A stretch of DNA of 6,122 nucleotides from Candidatus Scatousia excrementipullorum (GCA_017694215.1 JADIND010000051.1:1-6122), one strand, 5' to 3'. Shown: positions 1-6,055, counted from the first letter of the stretch. Notes: a model not told the origin generated them from the sequence alone. Numbers and translations are program-made.

Positions 1-356
1 AAAACTGGTTTGTAAATGCTGTTGTTGAGCTTAAAACCTCATTAAGTCCGCAGGATTTGCTGGCAGAGTGTAAGCGTATAGAAAATCTTCTCGGGCGAAA
101 TGAAAAAACATCTGCAGATTATAAAGACAGAACGATTGATATCGATATACTTTTTTATGGTAAAGAAATAATTAATGAAGAAACTTTGACAATTCCGCAT
201 AAATATGTGCATTTGAGGGCCTTTACACTGGTGCCTCTGCTTGAGTTGATTCCTGATTTTGAGCACCCGGTATTGCATAAAACCATATCGGAGCTTCACA
301 ATGATTTAGAAAACCCTGAGATGGTATTTTTATATGGAACGCGGGTTGAAATATAA
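1..356 (+). CDS. folK: 2-amino-4-hydroxy-6-hydroxymethyldihydropteridine pyrophosphokinase (HPPK), 3' part
   Basis: This cytoplasmic enzyme transfers pyrophosphate from ATP to 6-hydroxymethyl-7,8-dihydropterin, the step before dihydropteroate synthase in folate synthesis. The frame is open from base 3 to the TAA at 354-356, giving 117 C-terminal residues; the N-terminal part lies outside the window. The fragment begins NWFVNAVVELKTSLSPQDLL, which matches the HPPK core. The signature RTIDIDILFYG follows at fragment residues 43-53, and its two Asp (46 and 48; codons at 138-140 and 144-146) correspond to the family's Mg-ATP ligands. Next comes HKYVHLRAFTLVPLLELIPDF, the conserved block with the substrate-loop Arg and the typical C-terminal core. 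The 3' end overlaps the next gene by 23 bp, so the two are probably co-transcribed and translationally coupled. Family assignment is firm. Confidence 0.93.
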   Translation, partial: NWFVNAVVELKTSLSPQDLLAECKRIENLLGRNEKTSADYKDRTIDIDILFYGKEIINEETLTIPHKYVHLRAFTLVPLLELIPDFEHPVLHKTISELHNDLENPEMVFLYGTRVEI

Positions 357-1491
357 GGTTGCTGTTATTGGCGGCGGGCCGGCCGGTTGTTTTTGTGCAT
401 ATAATTTACGGGACATTTGTAATGTAACGGTGTTTGAGTCAAAATCGCCGCTTGCTACTCTTCTTGTGACCGGAGGCGGACGTTGTAATCTCGCTTATGC
501 AGAATATGACTTTAGAGAACTTGCAAAGAATTATCCGCGTGGCGAAAAATTTTTATATTCTGTTTTTTCAAGGTTTTCAACACTTCAAACTCTGGAATTT
601 TTTAACAGTATTGGTGTTGAAACATATGTACAGGATGACTTGAGAATTTTTCCGGTCTCAAACAGTGCGGTTGATGTCAGAAACAAGTTCCTTGACAGTA
701 TGCATGGTATTAAGTTTAAGGAACAAAAGGTTATTGATATAATTGAAGATGTAAAAGGTTTTACAGTAAAAACGACGAGAGAAGAACATAAATTCGATAA
801 AATTGTGATAGCTGTGGGCGGTCATGCCGGATTTGAACTTGCCGAACATCTCGGACACAAAATTGTTCCTCCAAGGCCTGCTCTTGCCGGATTGAAATCA
901 AAAGAAAATTTTACGGAATTAAGCGGTGTTTGTTTTAAAAATGTGTCTGCAATATTCGGCAAAAAGCAGATTCTTTCCGGTGATATGATGTTTACTCATA
1001 CCGGTATAACCGGACCTTTAGTTTATAAAATATCTTCAATTATGGCAAGAGAGAATTTCCCTTATAATATTAATTTAGATTTTACCGGTGAAATTGATTT
1101 GCAGTCGGAATTGAATAATAATCCGCATAAGAGTATAAAAAATCTGCTTGCCGATTATGTACCTAAATCTCTTTCAGAATTTATTCTTGAAAAACTGCAT
1201 ATTAATCCTGATGAAAAAGCTCACAGTATTGACGGGAAAACCCGCGACAGAATTCTTAATTATCTGAATAATTTTGAAATAACTGTTTGCGGAACACGTC
1301 CTGACGGTGAAGTTGTAACTGCAGGAGGTGTTGATTTGAGGGAAATTAATTCAAAAACTATGGAATCTCAAGTCGTTTCCGGTGTATATTTCTGCGGAGA
1401 AGTAATTGACGTTGACGGCTTTTGCGGCGGTTTTAACCTGCAAAACTGCTGGTCAACCGCTTATGTAGCCGCTGCTGGAGTTATGCAATAA
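334..1491 (+). CDS. HI0933/YhiN-family FAD-binding flavoprotein (aminoacetone oxidase-like)
   Basis: This is a 385-residue, probably soluble flavoprotein, close to the usual length of about 400 for the family. The N-terminal Rossmann motif VAVIGGGPAG is at residues 9-18, with the ribose-binding acidic residue in VTVFES (Glu35). The family hallmark TGGGRCNL is at 46-53. A second strand, IVIAVGGHAG, is followed directly by GHKIVPPRPALAGL; the SYPxTGSxGDGY-type segment usual at this point looks shortened. FTHTGITGP lies mid-protein, and the C-terminus carries KTMESQ, GVYFCGEVIDVDG and GGFNLQNCWSTAY, all typical of the family. The substrate is not known for most members, so the oxidase name is by family only. 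The start could be ATG 334 (GAGATGG at 318-324 upstream) or TTG 346, which gives a canonical MKYKVAVIGGGPAG start. It overlaps folK upstream and converges on the reverse-strand gene, sharing 11 bp. Confidence 0.92.
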   Translation: MERGLKYKVAVIGGGPAGCFCAYNLRDICNVTVFESKSPLATLLVTGGGRCNLAYAEYDFRELAKNYPRGEKFLYSVFSRFSTLQTLEFFNSIGVETYVQDDLRIFPVSNSAVDVRNKFLDSMHGIKFKEQKVIDIIEDVKGFTVKTTREEHKFDKIVIAVGGHAGFELAEHLGHKIVPPRPALAGLKSKENFTELSGVCFKNVSAIFGKKQILSGDMMFTHTGITGPLVYKISSIMARENFPYNINLDFTGEIDLQSELNNNPHKSIKNLLADYVPKSLSEFILEKLHINPDEKAHSIDGKTRDRILNYLNNFEITVCGTRPDGEVVTAGGVDLREINSKTMESQVVSGVYFCGEVIDVDGFCGGFNLQNCWSTAYVAAAGVMQ

Positions 1492-1508
1492 CTCCGTTTT
1501 GTTGTTTT
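1477..1508 (+). terminator. intrinsic terminator of the folK-flavoprotein unit
   Basis: GGAGTTA (1477-1483) and TAACTCC (1489-1495) form a perfect 7-bp stem with a TGCAA loop, followed by GTTTTGTTGTTTT. The T-rich tail is present only in the forward direction, so it should stop forward transcripts and not reverse ones. The hairpin includes the last codons and stop of the flavoprotein and the stop codon of the opposing gene. The stem is short with three G-C pairs, so strength is probably moderate. Confidence 0.65.
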
Positions 1509-2890
1509 GCCAGTTCCTTTGCTGCAGCTTCTCTTACTTTATATTCTCTGTTGTTAGGTATAAGATATCTGGACGCAATCATCAGCAGCGGAACTCCTAC
1601 ACCAAGTGCGGTAATGCATATGCCCATATTCTTAAATATTGCGTGTCTTTTTGATTTTTTAACTTCTTTAAGGAATTCCTCAAGACCCTTAATTCTATCA
1701 TCTGCATTTTTGCCGGCAAGTCTTTCTTCTGATTTTTCCAGAAGTTTTTTCAGTCTGTCTTTCAAATCTTTAAAATCGTTGATATCAAGATATGCTCTTG
1801 TATCAATTCTTAAATCGCCTTTTCTTTTGTTTACTACAGGTACAATATCTGCTTTTTTAGCCATTTTTACTATGTCATTTGTCTGATTTTCGTGGATAAA
1901 TTTATAAATGGCAGTATCAGATACGCCTGTGCATTTTTGTTCAAAAGCTTCTATACTTTGTTTTAATGTTCCGCTGCCTATTGCTTCATGGAGTTCTCTG
2001 CTTTCAATAATTCTTGAATCCATATTTATCGGGAACCCTTTTTTCTCCATAACTTTGTTTTCAAAGTATTTCTGGAAAACAGGTCCTGCAAAATACATAA
2101 ATGCCCATGTGCTGGCTTCTTTAATTGAATAATTAATAAATTCCTGTTTACTCTGTGAACTTCTGAGCCTTTCTTCCGTAATGGCAGCATCCAGCAGCAT
2201 CATGTTTTTTACGGGATTGAGCATAAATTCCTGAATCCCGCCGGTGAATGCTACATTTTTATTAAGACCGTTATCGTTTTTATGGACACCTTCAAAAGCC
2301 TGAGGAACTTTCAGATTTTTGTGCATAAGTTTGATTTTGGCGTTCTGTTGAGCCTTTTGTTCGGCTTTAAGGTTTTCCATCTCTTTATTTAATCTGTAAT
2401 TCTGTCTGTAGTTAGTAAGCCCCATATAGGTTGCAATAGCAAGAGCTGTTGAAATACCGAATTTTACAAGTGAAAGATTTTTAATAAGTGTTGGTTTTGA
2501 CAGAGCTCTTTTTACACTATCTTTTAAATGGTCAGGAGTATTTTCAAGTAGTATCTTGGCAAATTCTTCAGCTTCGGCTATTTGTTCTTTCGTACCTTTT
2601 TTCAATTTAGTGATTTTGTTAATGTTTCTTACATCAAATTTCGGGTCAAGCCCTGCAAACTTATATAAAGTTAAATCTGCTATCTTTTTGTAGAATGGAA
2701 TTCCTCCGAGCCATATTGCTTCAGTTCCGAATTCATCTATAAATCTGTCCTGTCCCTCTGTCTCTTTTCCGGTCATGTATGAACCGAGAGTTATTCCTGC
2801 ACTGTTTGCGACATCTTTTATTGCAAGGGGTAAAAGTGAGGAATTGCTTCCTAATGTAGAAAATATTTTGCTTGTTATATCTGTTATCAT
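1481..2890 (-). CDS. unrecognised 469-residue protein with two likely membrane segments
   Basis: I do not recognise a named family. ATG at 2888-2890 is preceded by AGGAGA (2902-2907, 11-nt spacing), which fixes the start. The N-terminal 90 residues look conserved in style: GSYMTGKETEGQDRFIDEFG (36-55), then AIWLGGIPFYKKIADLTLY and GLDPKFDVR. A hydrophobic stretch at about 139-158 is followed by a Lys/Gln/Glu-rich probable coiled coil (165-190). VAFTGG is at 213-218, and an aromatic patch STWAFMYFAGPVF is near 260-272. A charged helical region (about 370-415, many Lys/Glu/Leu) precedes a likely membrane helix, GICITALGVGVPLLMIASRY (423-442), and a basic helical tail. No catalytic motif or signal peptide is evident. 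The style recalls recurrent paralogues I associate with gut Gastranaerophilales, from memory only. A 27-codon ORF and a promoter lie upstream on the same strand. It may be envelope-associated or structural. Confidence 0.8.
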   Translation of the reverse strand: MITDITSKIFSTLGSNSSLLPLAIKDVANSAGITLGSYMTGKETEGQDRFIDEFGTEAIWLGGIPFYKKIADLTLYKFAGLDPKFDVRNINKITKLKKGTKEQIAEAEEFAKILLENTPDHLKDSVKRALSKPTLIKNLSLVKFGISTALAIATYMGLTNYRQNYRLNKEMENLKAEQKAQQNAKIKLMHKNLKVPQAFEGVHKNDNGLNKNVAFTGGIQEFMLNPVKNMMLLDAAITEERLRSSQSKQEFINYSIKEASTWAFMYFAGPVFQKYFENKVMEKKGFPINMDSRIIESRELHEAIGSGTLKQSIEAFEQKCTGVSDTAIYKFIHENQTNDIVKMAKKADIVPVVNKRKGDLRIDTRAYLDINDFKDLKDRLKKLLEKSEERLAGKNADDRIKGLEEFLKEVKKSKRHAIFKNMGICITALGVGVPLLMIASRYLIPNNREYKVREAAAKELAKQQNGVIA

Positions 2891-2910
2891 TTTATTGTTT
2901 TTCTCCTATA

Positions 2911-2933
2911 GAACCGCTGAATTTCAGCTGTTC
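2911..2933. repeat. 23-bp near-perfect dyad before the ribosome-binding site of the 469-residue gene
   Basis: GAACcGCTGAA and TTCAGCtGTTC flank a single central T at 2922, giving arms of 11 nt with ten matches. On the reverse strand the dyad ends four bases before AGGAGA of the 469-residue gene. It could be an operator for a dimeric regulator, or an mRNA hairpin affecting initiation, with a loop of about five bases (AATTT/AAATT). The symmetry is plain in the sequence; the role is inferred. Confidence 0.5.
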
Positions 2934-2947
2934 CCTCAATCTGCGTA

Positions 2948-3031
2948 TTACAAACCCCAGATTAAATTCATTAATTTGACGATTGGGGCATTCGCCTTTA
3001 TGATTGAGTTTCGTCGAAGTTGTTTTTGCAT
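2948..3031 (-). CDS. 27-codon small ORF, possible leader peptide
   Basis: ATG at 3029-3031 is preceded by AAAGG with a 7-nt gap, a usable ribosome-binding site, and the frame ends at TAA 2948-2950. The peptide starts MQKQLRRNSIIKANAPIVKL and ends in a hydrophobic segment with one Trp. It has five Lys/Arg and no acidic residues. It lies about 28 nt downstream of the predicted start site of the reverse-strand promoter and 57 bp before the 469-residue gene, with the 23-bp dyad between them. This layout suits a leader peptide or a small membrane-active peptide. There is no recognisable homologue, and short ORFs arise by chance in AT-rich DNA. The ribosome-binding site and the position are the only support. 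Confidence 0.4.
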   Translation of the reverse strand: MQKQLRRNSIIKANAPIVKLMNLIWGL

Positions 3032-3065
3032 GTTACTACCTTTCACTCTATTTTTAACGTTCCTG

Positions 3066-3094
3066 AATATATTAATTGCTCTTTTTTGTATCAA
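3066..3094 (-). promoter_or_regulatory. sigma70-type promoter for the 27-codon ORF and the 469-residue gene
   Basis: On the reverse strand, TTGATA (-35, 3089-3094) and TATATT (-10, 3066-3071) are separated by exactly 17 bases, each box matching five of six consensus positions. The start site would be near 3059, about 28 nt before the small ORF. The -35 box begins inside one arm of the inverted repeat 3081-3118. Confidence 0.65.
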
Positions 3095-3118
3095 ATTTAA
3101 ATTTTTTTTACAAAAAAG
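3081..3118. repeat. 10-bp inverted repeat, 18-bp spacer
   Basis: CTTTTTTGTA (3081-3090) and TACAAAAAAG (3109-3118) are exact reverse complements around an AT-rich spacer containing AAATTTAAATTT. The right arm also supplies the run of A that becomes the U tract of the reverse-strand terminator. The left arm overlaps the -35 box of the next promoter by two bases. A 12-bp direct repeat TTTTTTACAAAA (3104-3115 and 3125-3136, 21 bp apart) overlaps the same region. Confidence 0.5.
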
Positions 3119-3142
3119 AAGACCTTTTTTACAAAAGGCCTT
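3112..3142 (-). terminator. strong reverse-strand intrinsic terminator in the intergenic region
   Basis: Read on the reverse strand, AAGGCCUUUU (3142-3133) pairs with AAAAGGUCUU (3128-3119) around a GUAA loop. This is a 10-bp stem with one G-U pair, followed by C and six U (3117-3112). Read forward, the same position is an A-C mismatch and the tail is weaker, so the direction is reverse. No protein gene on that strand ends here, so it must end a non-coding or very short transcript, or attenuate transcription into the downstream gene. Confidence 0.75.
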
Positions 3143-3247
3143 GTTTATGATTTTTATGATTACACAACATAAGTAAGTGTCTTATTTCTCAAACAAGCCC
3201 TTTTTATTACTTACTATACGTCGGTATTGAATTCTTCTAATCATTGC
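3112..3247 (-). ncRNA. candidate small RNA of about 135 nt
   Basis: A good promoter (3254-3282) and a strong terminator (3112-3142) bracket a segment without a convincing gene. The predicted RNA can fold as nested helices: AUGAUUA (3244-3238) with UAAUCAU (3162-3156), AGUAAGU (3215-3209) with ACUUACU (3178-3172), and an inner hairpin CUUGUUU-GAG-AAAUAAG (3197-3181). The terminator hairpin follows. The concentric rod recalls 6S-type RNAs only in outline, and I see no family signature. An alternative is a 20-codon basic peptide (ATG 3242-3244, TAA 3182-3184), but it has no ribosome-binding site and almost no leader. Another alternative is an attenuated leader for the downstream gene. AT-rich sequence makes weak helices common, so the boundaries are better supported than the fold. 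Confidence 0.45.
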
Positions 3248-3253
3248 TTGTTT

Positions 3254-3282
3254 ATTATAGGATTAAAAATTTGTCTTGTAAA
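3254..3282 (-). promoter_or_regulatory. sigma70-type promoter of the candidate small RNA
   Basis: On the reverse strand, TTTACA (-35, 3277-3282; five of six consensus) and a perfect TATAAT (-10, 3254-3259) are separated by 17 bases. The start site would be near 3247. It points away from the forward membrane-protein gene and towards the terminator at 3112-3142. Confidence 0.7.
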
Positions 3283-3337
3283 CCCCTTTATTGCAAAAAC
3301 AGTTATATTTTGTTACCATTTTTATGGAGAGAGGGAT

Positions 3338-5515
3338 ATGCTTTTATTTATTTTATCTTTTATATTGGTGTTTGCAGCATCTTTTTTTCTTACTGCGTTG
3401 TTTGAAAATAAAAATTTTATTGTAGCTTTTATATATTGTCTTTTAATTGCATTTGCGAATATTGTTTTTACTTTTGAGTTTTTATCGCTGTTTTCGGCGA
3501 TATCTGTCTCCGGAGTTTTGTTCCTAAATCTGCTTGTATTTGTGTTATCGCTGATGTTGTGGATTAAAAAAGGAAAACCGGTATTTAATTTTACATATAG
3601 ACAGTTTTTTAGAAAACTATATGCAGCGTTAAAAACTGATAAATACTTACCGGTAATGCTTTTTGGTGTGATTTTTATGCTTGTTGTGTCTGCTGGTCTT
3701 ATTTTGTTGAGTCCTGTTGTGAATCCCGATGCTCAGGCGTATCATGTTCTAAGAAGTCTTTTGTGGGTATTTGATAAAAAGATTTTTCATCCGCCGATTG
3801 CAGATGTGCGTAATCTTGTTATGCCTGTTAATTCAGAATTACTTTATGCGTGGATTATTTTATTTATAAAAAAAGATGTATTATTCGGTGCTTTTTCTTT
3901 TTGCGGGTATTTGCTTTCGATAACATCTTTATGGGGAATACTGTCATATATAGGCACTGGTTTTAAACGGAAATTGTGGGTGATTACGCTTCTTTCTTCG
4001 TTTGCTTTTGTTATTATACAGCTTTCTTCAACTGAAACTGATATCATAATTTCAGGTTTGATTCTTTCTTCCATTTTTCTTTTTATGCATGGACTTATAT
4101 ATAACAGAAGAAATTGTATTGTTTTTGCGGCACTTTCATATGCTCTTGCCGTGGGAACAAAAACGCCGGCAATAATGATGATTCCTGCCGTTGGTTTATG
4201 GATGCTCTGTTTCTCAATTTATATTAAAAAGAAAGAATTTTATAAACCTTTAATATTATTTTGCGGTGCTTTTACCGCTGCATTTTTAGTTTTTTCTTCT
4301 TATAACTATATTTTGAATTATATTGATTTCGGTAATATTGCCGGCTCAAAGTCGTTCCTTACCGTACACCAAAATTACGGAGGTGTCAAAACTGCCTGTG
4401 CTAATTTTATTAAATATTTATTTATGTTCTTTGATTTTACCGGATTTGCTTTAAGTAATTTTATGGATAAGATAGTGCTTCATATGAGGGACTCTTTATT
4501 GATATTTTTCGGACTTGAGGGTGCCGCAGACGGATTTAATACCTCATCAGTGAATAAGTTAAATAATACCTTAATAGAACCTCTTGTCGGACTTGGTGTT
4601 TTGGGACTTTTTGTTTATTTACCTTGTTTAGTTGTATCAATTATAAGACCGATTTTTACACGGAAAAAACGTGACATATTTATAATGTCATTTGCTGTAA
4701 TGTTGTTAATAGGGCTTGCTGTAATGTCTTATAGTATTGTCTTTATGACATTTAGCGTAAGATTTTTTGCATCATTTTGTGTGATTTCGGCACCCGTACT
4801 TGTATATTCTTATTTTAACAGAAATAATATATTCAAATTTTTGATAGTCTTTTTTGCAATGTTTTATCTGCTTTTTCTCTCAACACATCTCTGGGCAAGA
4901 CCTGCACTTACAATATTGCGGTATTTCAGGCATGGGGCAACTATTTCTGATGTCAGGGAAATAGGAATTTGTTCTCAGTTTAATAATCATATTGCAAGGC
5001 GGCCTAATGCCCTTGAAAATTCTCCGATAATGAATGAGGCATGTTTTATAAGAAATGAACTGAAAAAATACGATAAGAGAAATCACATTCTTTATTTATC
5101 TAATTCTACCGATGAGATGTTCCTGATTTTAATTAATAATTTTGACGGATACAACATTGATTATAATATGCTTGAAAATATTGAAAATATTGATTTATCA
5201 CAATATAATGCAATTCTTATTTCAAATGACACACAGCTTTCAAATAATGTACTTCATTTTTATGACGTTAGTAGTGATGGACGATACTATCACAACGGAG
5301 TTACCTGTAGATACTTAAATGATAAAAAGCGTGAAATTTCAAGCATAAGTAAAGAGTATCCTTATCTTTCATCATGCAGTTTAGATACTTATTTTTACAG
5401 AACAAACGGATTCAAATTAGACCGAATATTTACTGTTAAAAAGGTTGAAGATAAATTTGAATACTTAGTCACATATAAATTCTATGAAAATATCAATAAT
5501 CCGATTATACGTTAG
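3338..5515 (+). CDS. multi-pass membrane protein, probable GT-C-type glycosyltransferase
   Basis: The 725-residue product has about 12-13 hydrophobic segments (near 1-22, 27-47, 54-76, 104-128, 180-206, 212-231, 235-255, 260-296, 304-326, 411-436, 446-470, 476-493, 498-519). A polar domain of about 205 residues (520-725) follows. Just after the fourth segment is VVNPDAQAYH (Asp131), placed like the catalytic Asp in the first large external loop of GT-C enzymes such as ArnT/PMT relatives. Further on are HPPIAD, STETD (231-235) at the start of a helix, and GTKTPA (273-278). Such enzymes transfer sugars from polyprenyl-phosphate donors at the outer face of the inner membrane; donor and acceptor cannot be told here. 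ATG 3338 is preferred because GGAGAGAGGG (3326-3335) precedes it. A frame-compatible TTG at 3227 has no such site and would add 37 residues across the small-RNA promoter. A polysaccharide polymerase or unknown transporter is possible. Confidence 0.8.
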   Translation: MLLFILSFILVFAASFFLTALFENKNFIVAFIYCLLIAFANIVFTFEFLSLFSAISVSGVLFLNLLVFVLSLMLWIKKGKPVFNFTYRQFFRKLYAALKTDKYLPVMLFGVIFMLVVSAGLILLSPVVNPDAQAYHVLRSLLWVFDKKIFHPPIADVRNLVMPVNSELLYAWIILFIKKDVLFGAFSFCGYLLSITSLWGILSYIGTGFKRKLWVITLLSSFAFVIIQLSSTETDIIISGLILSSIFLFMHGLIYNRRNCIVFAALSYALAVGTKTPAIMMIPAVGLWMLCFSIYIKKKEFYKPLILFCGAFTAAFLVFSSYNYILNYIDFGNIAGSKSFLTVHQNYGGVKTACANFIKYLFMFFDFTGFALSNFMDKIVLHMRDSLLIFFGLEGAADGFNTSSVNKLNNTLIEPLVGLGVLGLFVYLPCLVVSIIRPIFTRKKRDIFIMSFAVMLLIGLAVMSYSIVFMTFSVRFFASFCVISAPVLVYSYFNRNNIFKFLIVFFAMFYLLFLSTHLWARPALTILRYFRHGATISDVREIGICSQFNNHIARRPNALENSPIMNEACFIRNELKKYDKRNHILYLSNSTDEMFLILINNFDGYNIDYNMLENIENIDLSQYNAILISNDTQLSNNVLHFYDVSSDGRYYHNGVTCRYLNDKKREISSISKEYPYLSSCSLDTYFYRTNGFKLDRIFTVKKVEDKFEYLVTYKFYENINNPIIR

Positions 5516-5934
5516 GCCATAATGTTAAGCTTTTTGCCTTTATCGCCATGCAGCATACCTTGAGCCTGCGATTTAATTGTTCTTGCCTGAGCCGCAACCT
5601 TATAATCTTGATCGGATGGGTCTGAAGGTGCAAGTGCAGCCATTATAACAATGTTTGCATCATCAATGGCTTTTTGTGGATTTTCAGGGTCAATCGAAGG
5701 CATTTTTATTGCAACATGACCGCTTACCGGAATCCCTTCATCATTTCTTTCAATAACAATGTTGCCGGCGAGAGGTCCTCCTGCTGCTTTATGAGCCATT
5801 TCATGAGAATAAATTTCATTATAATTTCTTCTGATTAAATCCTGTTTTTGCTGGTTTTGCTGAGCCTGTTGATTCTGTTGAGCTTGATTAACAGCTGCTG
5901 AATATAGACTGCCGAAATTAACTTTACCTAACAT
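5512..5934 (-). CDS. SprA-related putative zinc metalloprotease (CJM1_0395-type family)
   Basis: The 140-residue product has no signal peptide. A Gln-rich linker, with QAQQNQ repeated twice at 17-28, leads into RNYNEIYSHEMAHKAAGG, whose HEMAH (44-48) is an HExxH zinc motif. AGNIVIERNDEGIPVSGHVAIKMPSI and the run ALAPSDPSDQDYKVAAQA (100-117) match the pattern I know for the SprA-related family, where GGEVxID is followed by dates such as AALAPADPSAQD. The equivalent of the Glu in GGEV appears to be His73 here. Family substrates are unknown and protease activity is inferred from HExxH only. ATG 5932-5934 follows a G-rich but poor ribosome-binding site (GGGG, 5942-5945) and a near-consensus promoter with a leader of about 24 nt. 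Its stop overlaps that of the forward membrane-protein gene by 4 bp. The next gene upstream on the strand is tRNA-Glu, which has its own terminator. Confidence 0.82.
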   Translation of the reverse strand: MLGKVNFGSLYSAAVNQAQQNQQAQQNQQKQDLIRRNYNEIYSHEMAHKAAGGPLAGNIVIERNDEGIPVSGHVAIKMPSIDPENPQKAIDDANIVIMAALAPSDPSDQDYKVAAQARTIKSQAQGMLHGDKGKKLNIMA

Positions 5935-5964
5935 AATAAAACCCCATACAAATAGTACAAAAAT

Positions 5965-5993
5965 ATTATACTACTTATGTAATAAGTTTTCAA
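5965..5993 (-). promoter_or_regulatory. near-consensus sigma70 promoter of the HExxH gene
   Basis: On the reverse strand, TTGAAA (5988-5993; five of six) and a perfect TATAAT (5965-5970) are spaced by 17 bases. The start site falls near 5958, leaving about 24 nt before ATG 5934. The gene should therefore be expressed independently of the tRNA upstream and fairly strongly under vegetative growth. Confidence 0.8.
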
Positions 5994-6025
5994 GTGCGTG
6001 TTAAAATTTATTAAATCTAAATACT

Positions 6026-6050
6026 AAAAAAGCGGCATCAATGCCGCTTT
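6026..6050 (-). terminator. intrinsic terminator of tRNA-Glu
   Basis: On the reverse strand, AAAGCGGCA and UGCCGCUUU form a 9-bp GC-rich stem around a UUGA loop and run into six U (6031-6026, the first three from the stem end). It begins five bases after the tRNA CCA end. Read forward, the tail after the stem is TTTATAAA, so it may act weakly in that direction too. Confidence 0.85.
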
Positions 6051-6055
6051 ATAAA

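Noticed and set aside
42..299. Reverse frame across folK
   Set aside because: folK is unambiguous on the forward strand; this frame is its antisense shadow.
658..858. Reverse frame inside the flavoprotein gene
   Set aside because: The flavoprotein motifs are continuous on the forward strand and the reverse frame has no ribosome-binding site.
1551..2132. Two forward frames (1551-1886 and 1908-2132) inside the reverse 469-residue gene
   Set aside because: They are Ser/Phe/Leu-rich mirror translations of the coding strand, without start signals or recognisable motifs.
2775..3176. Forward open frame of 133 codons spanning the start of the reverse gene and the intergenic region
   Set aside because: It runs antisense through the start of the reverse gene and over the promoter, dyad and terminator. 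Its translation is Phe/Leu/Ile-rich noise from AT-rich DNA, with no ribosome-binding site.
3291..3319. Forward promoter TTGCAA-17-TACCAT for the membrane-protein gene
   Set aside because: The -10 box matches only three positions and the start site would fall in the ribosome-binding site. TATATT at 3304-3309 lacks a suitably spaced -35 box. The true promoter is not clear.
3227..3337. Upstream TTG start for the GT-C-like protein
   Set aside because: No ribosome-binding site precedes it and it crosses the reverse promoter, whereas ATG 3338 has GGAGAGAGGG directly upstream and starts at the first membrane segment.
3844..5086. Reverse frames (3844-4074 and 4880-5086) inside the membrane-protein gene
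   Set aside because: Antisense to a continuous hydrophobic coding sequence, with no start signals.
5496..5508. Small palindrome ATAATC-C-GATTAT near the end of the membrane-protein gene as a terminator
   Set aside because: Arms are AT-rich with a one-base centre and no T run follows in either direction.
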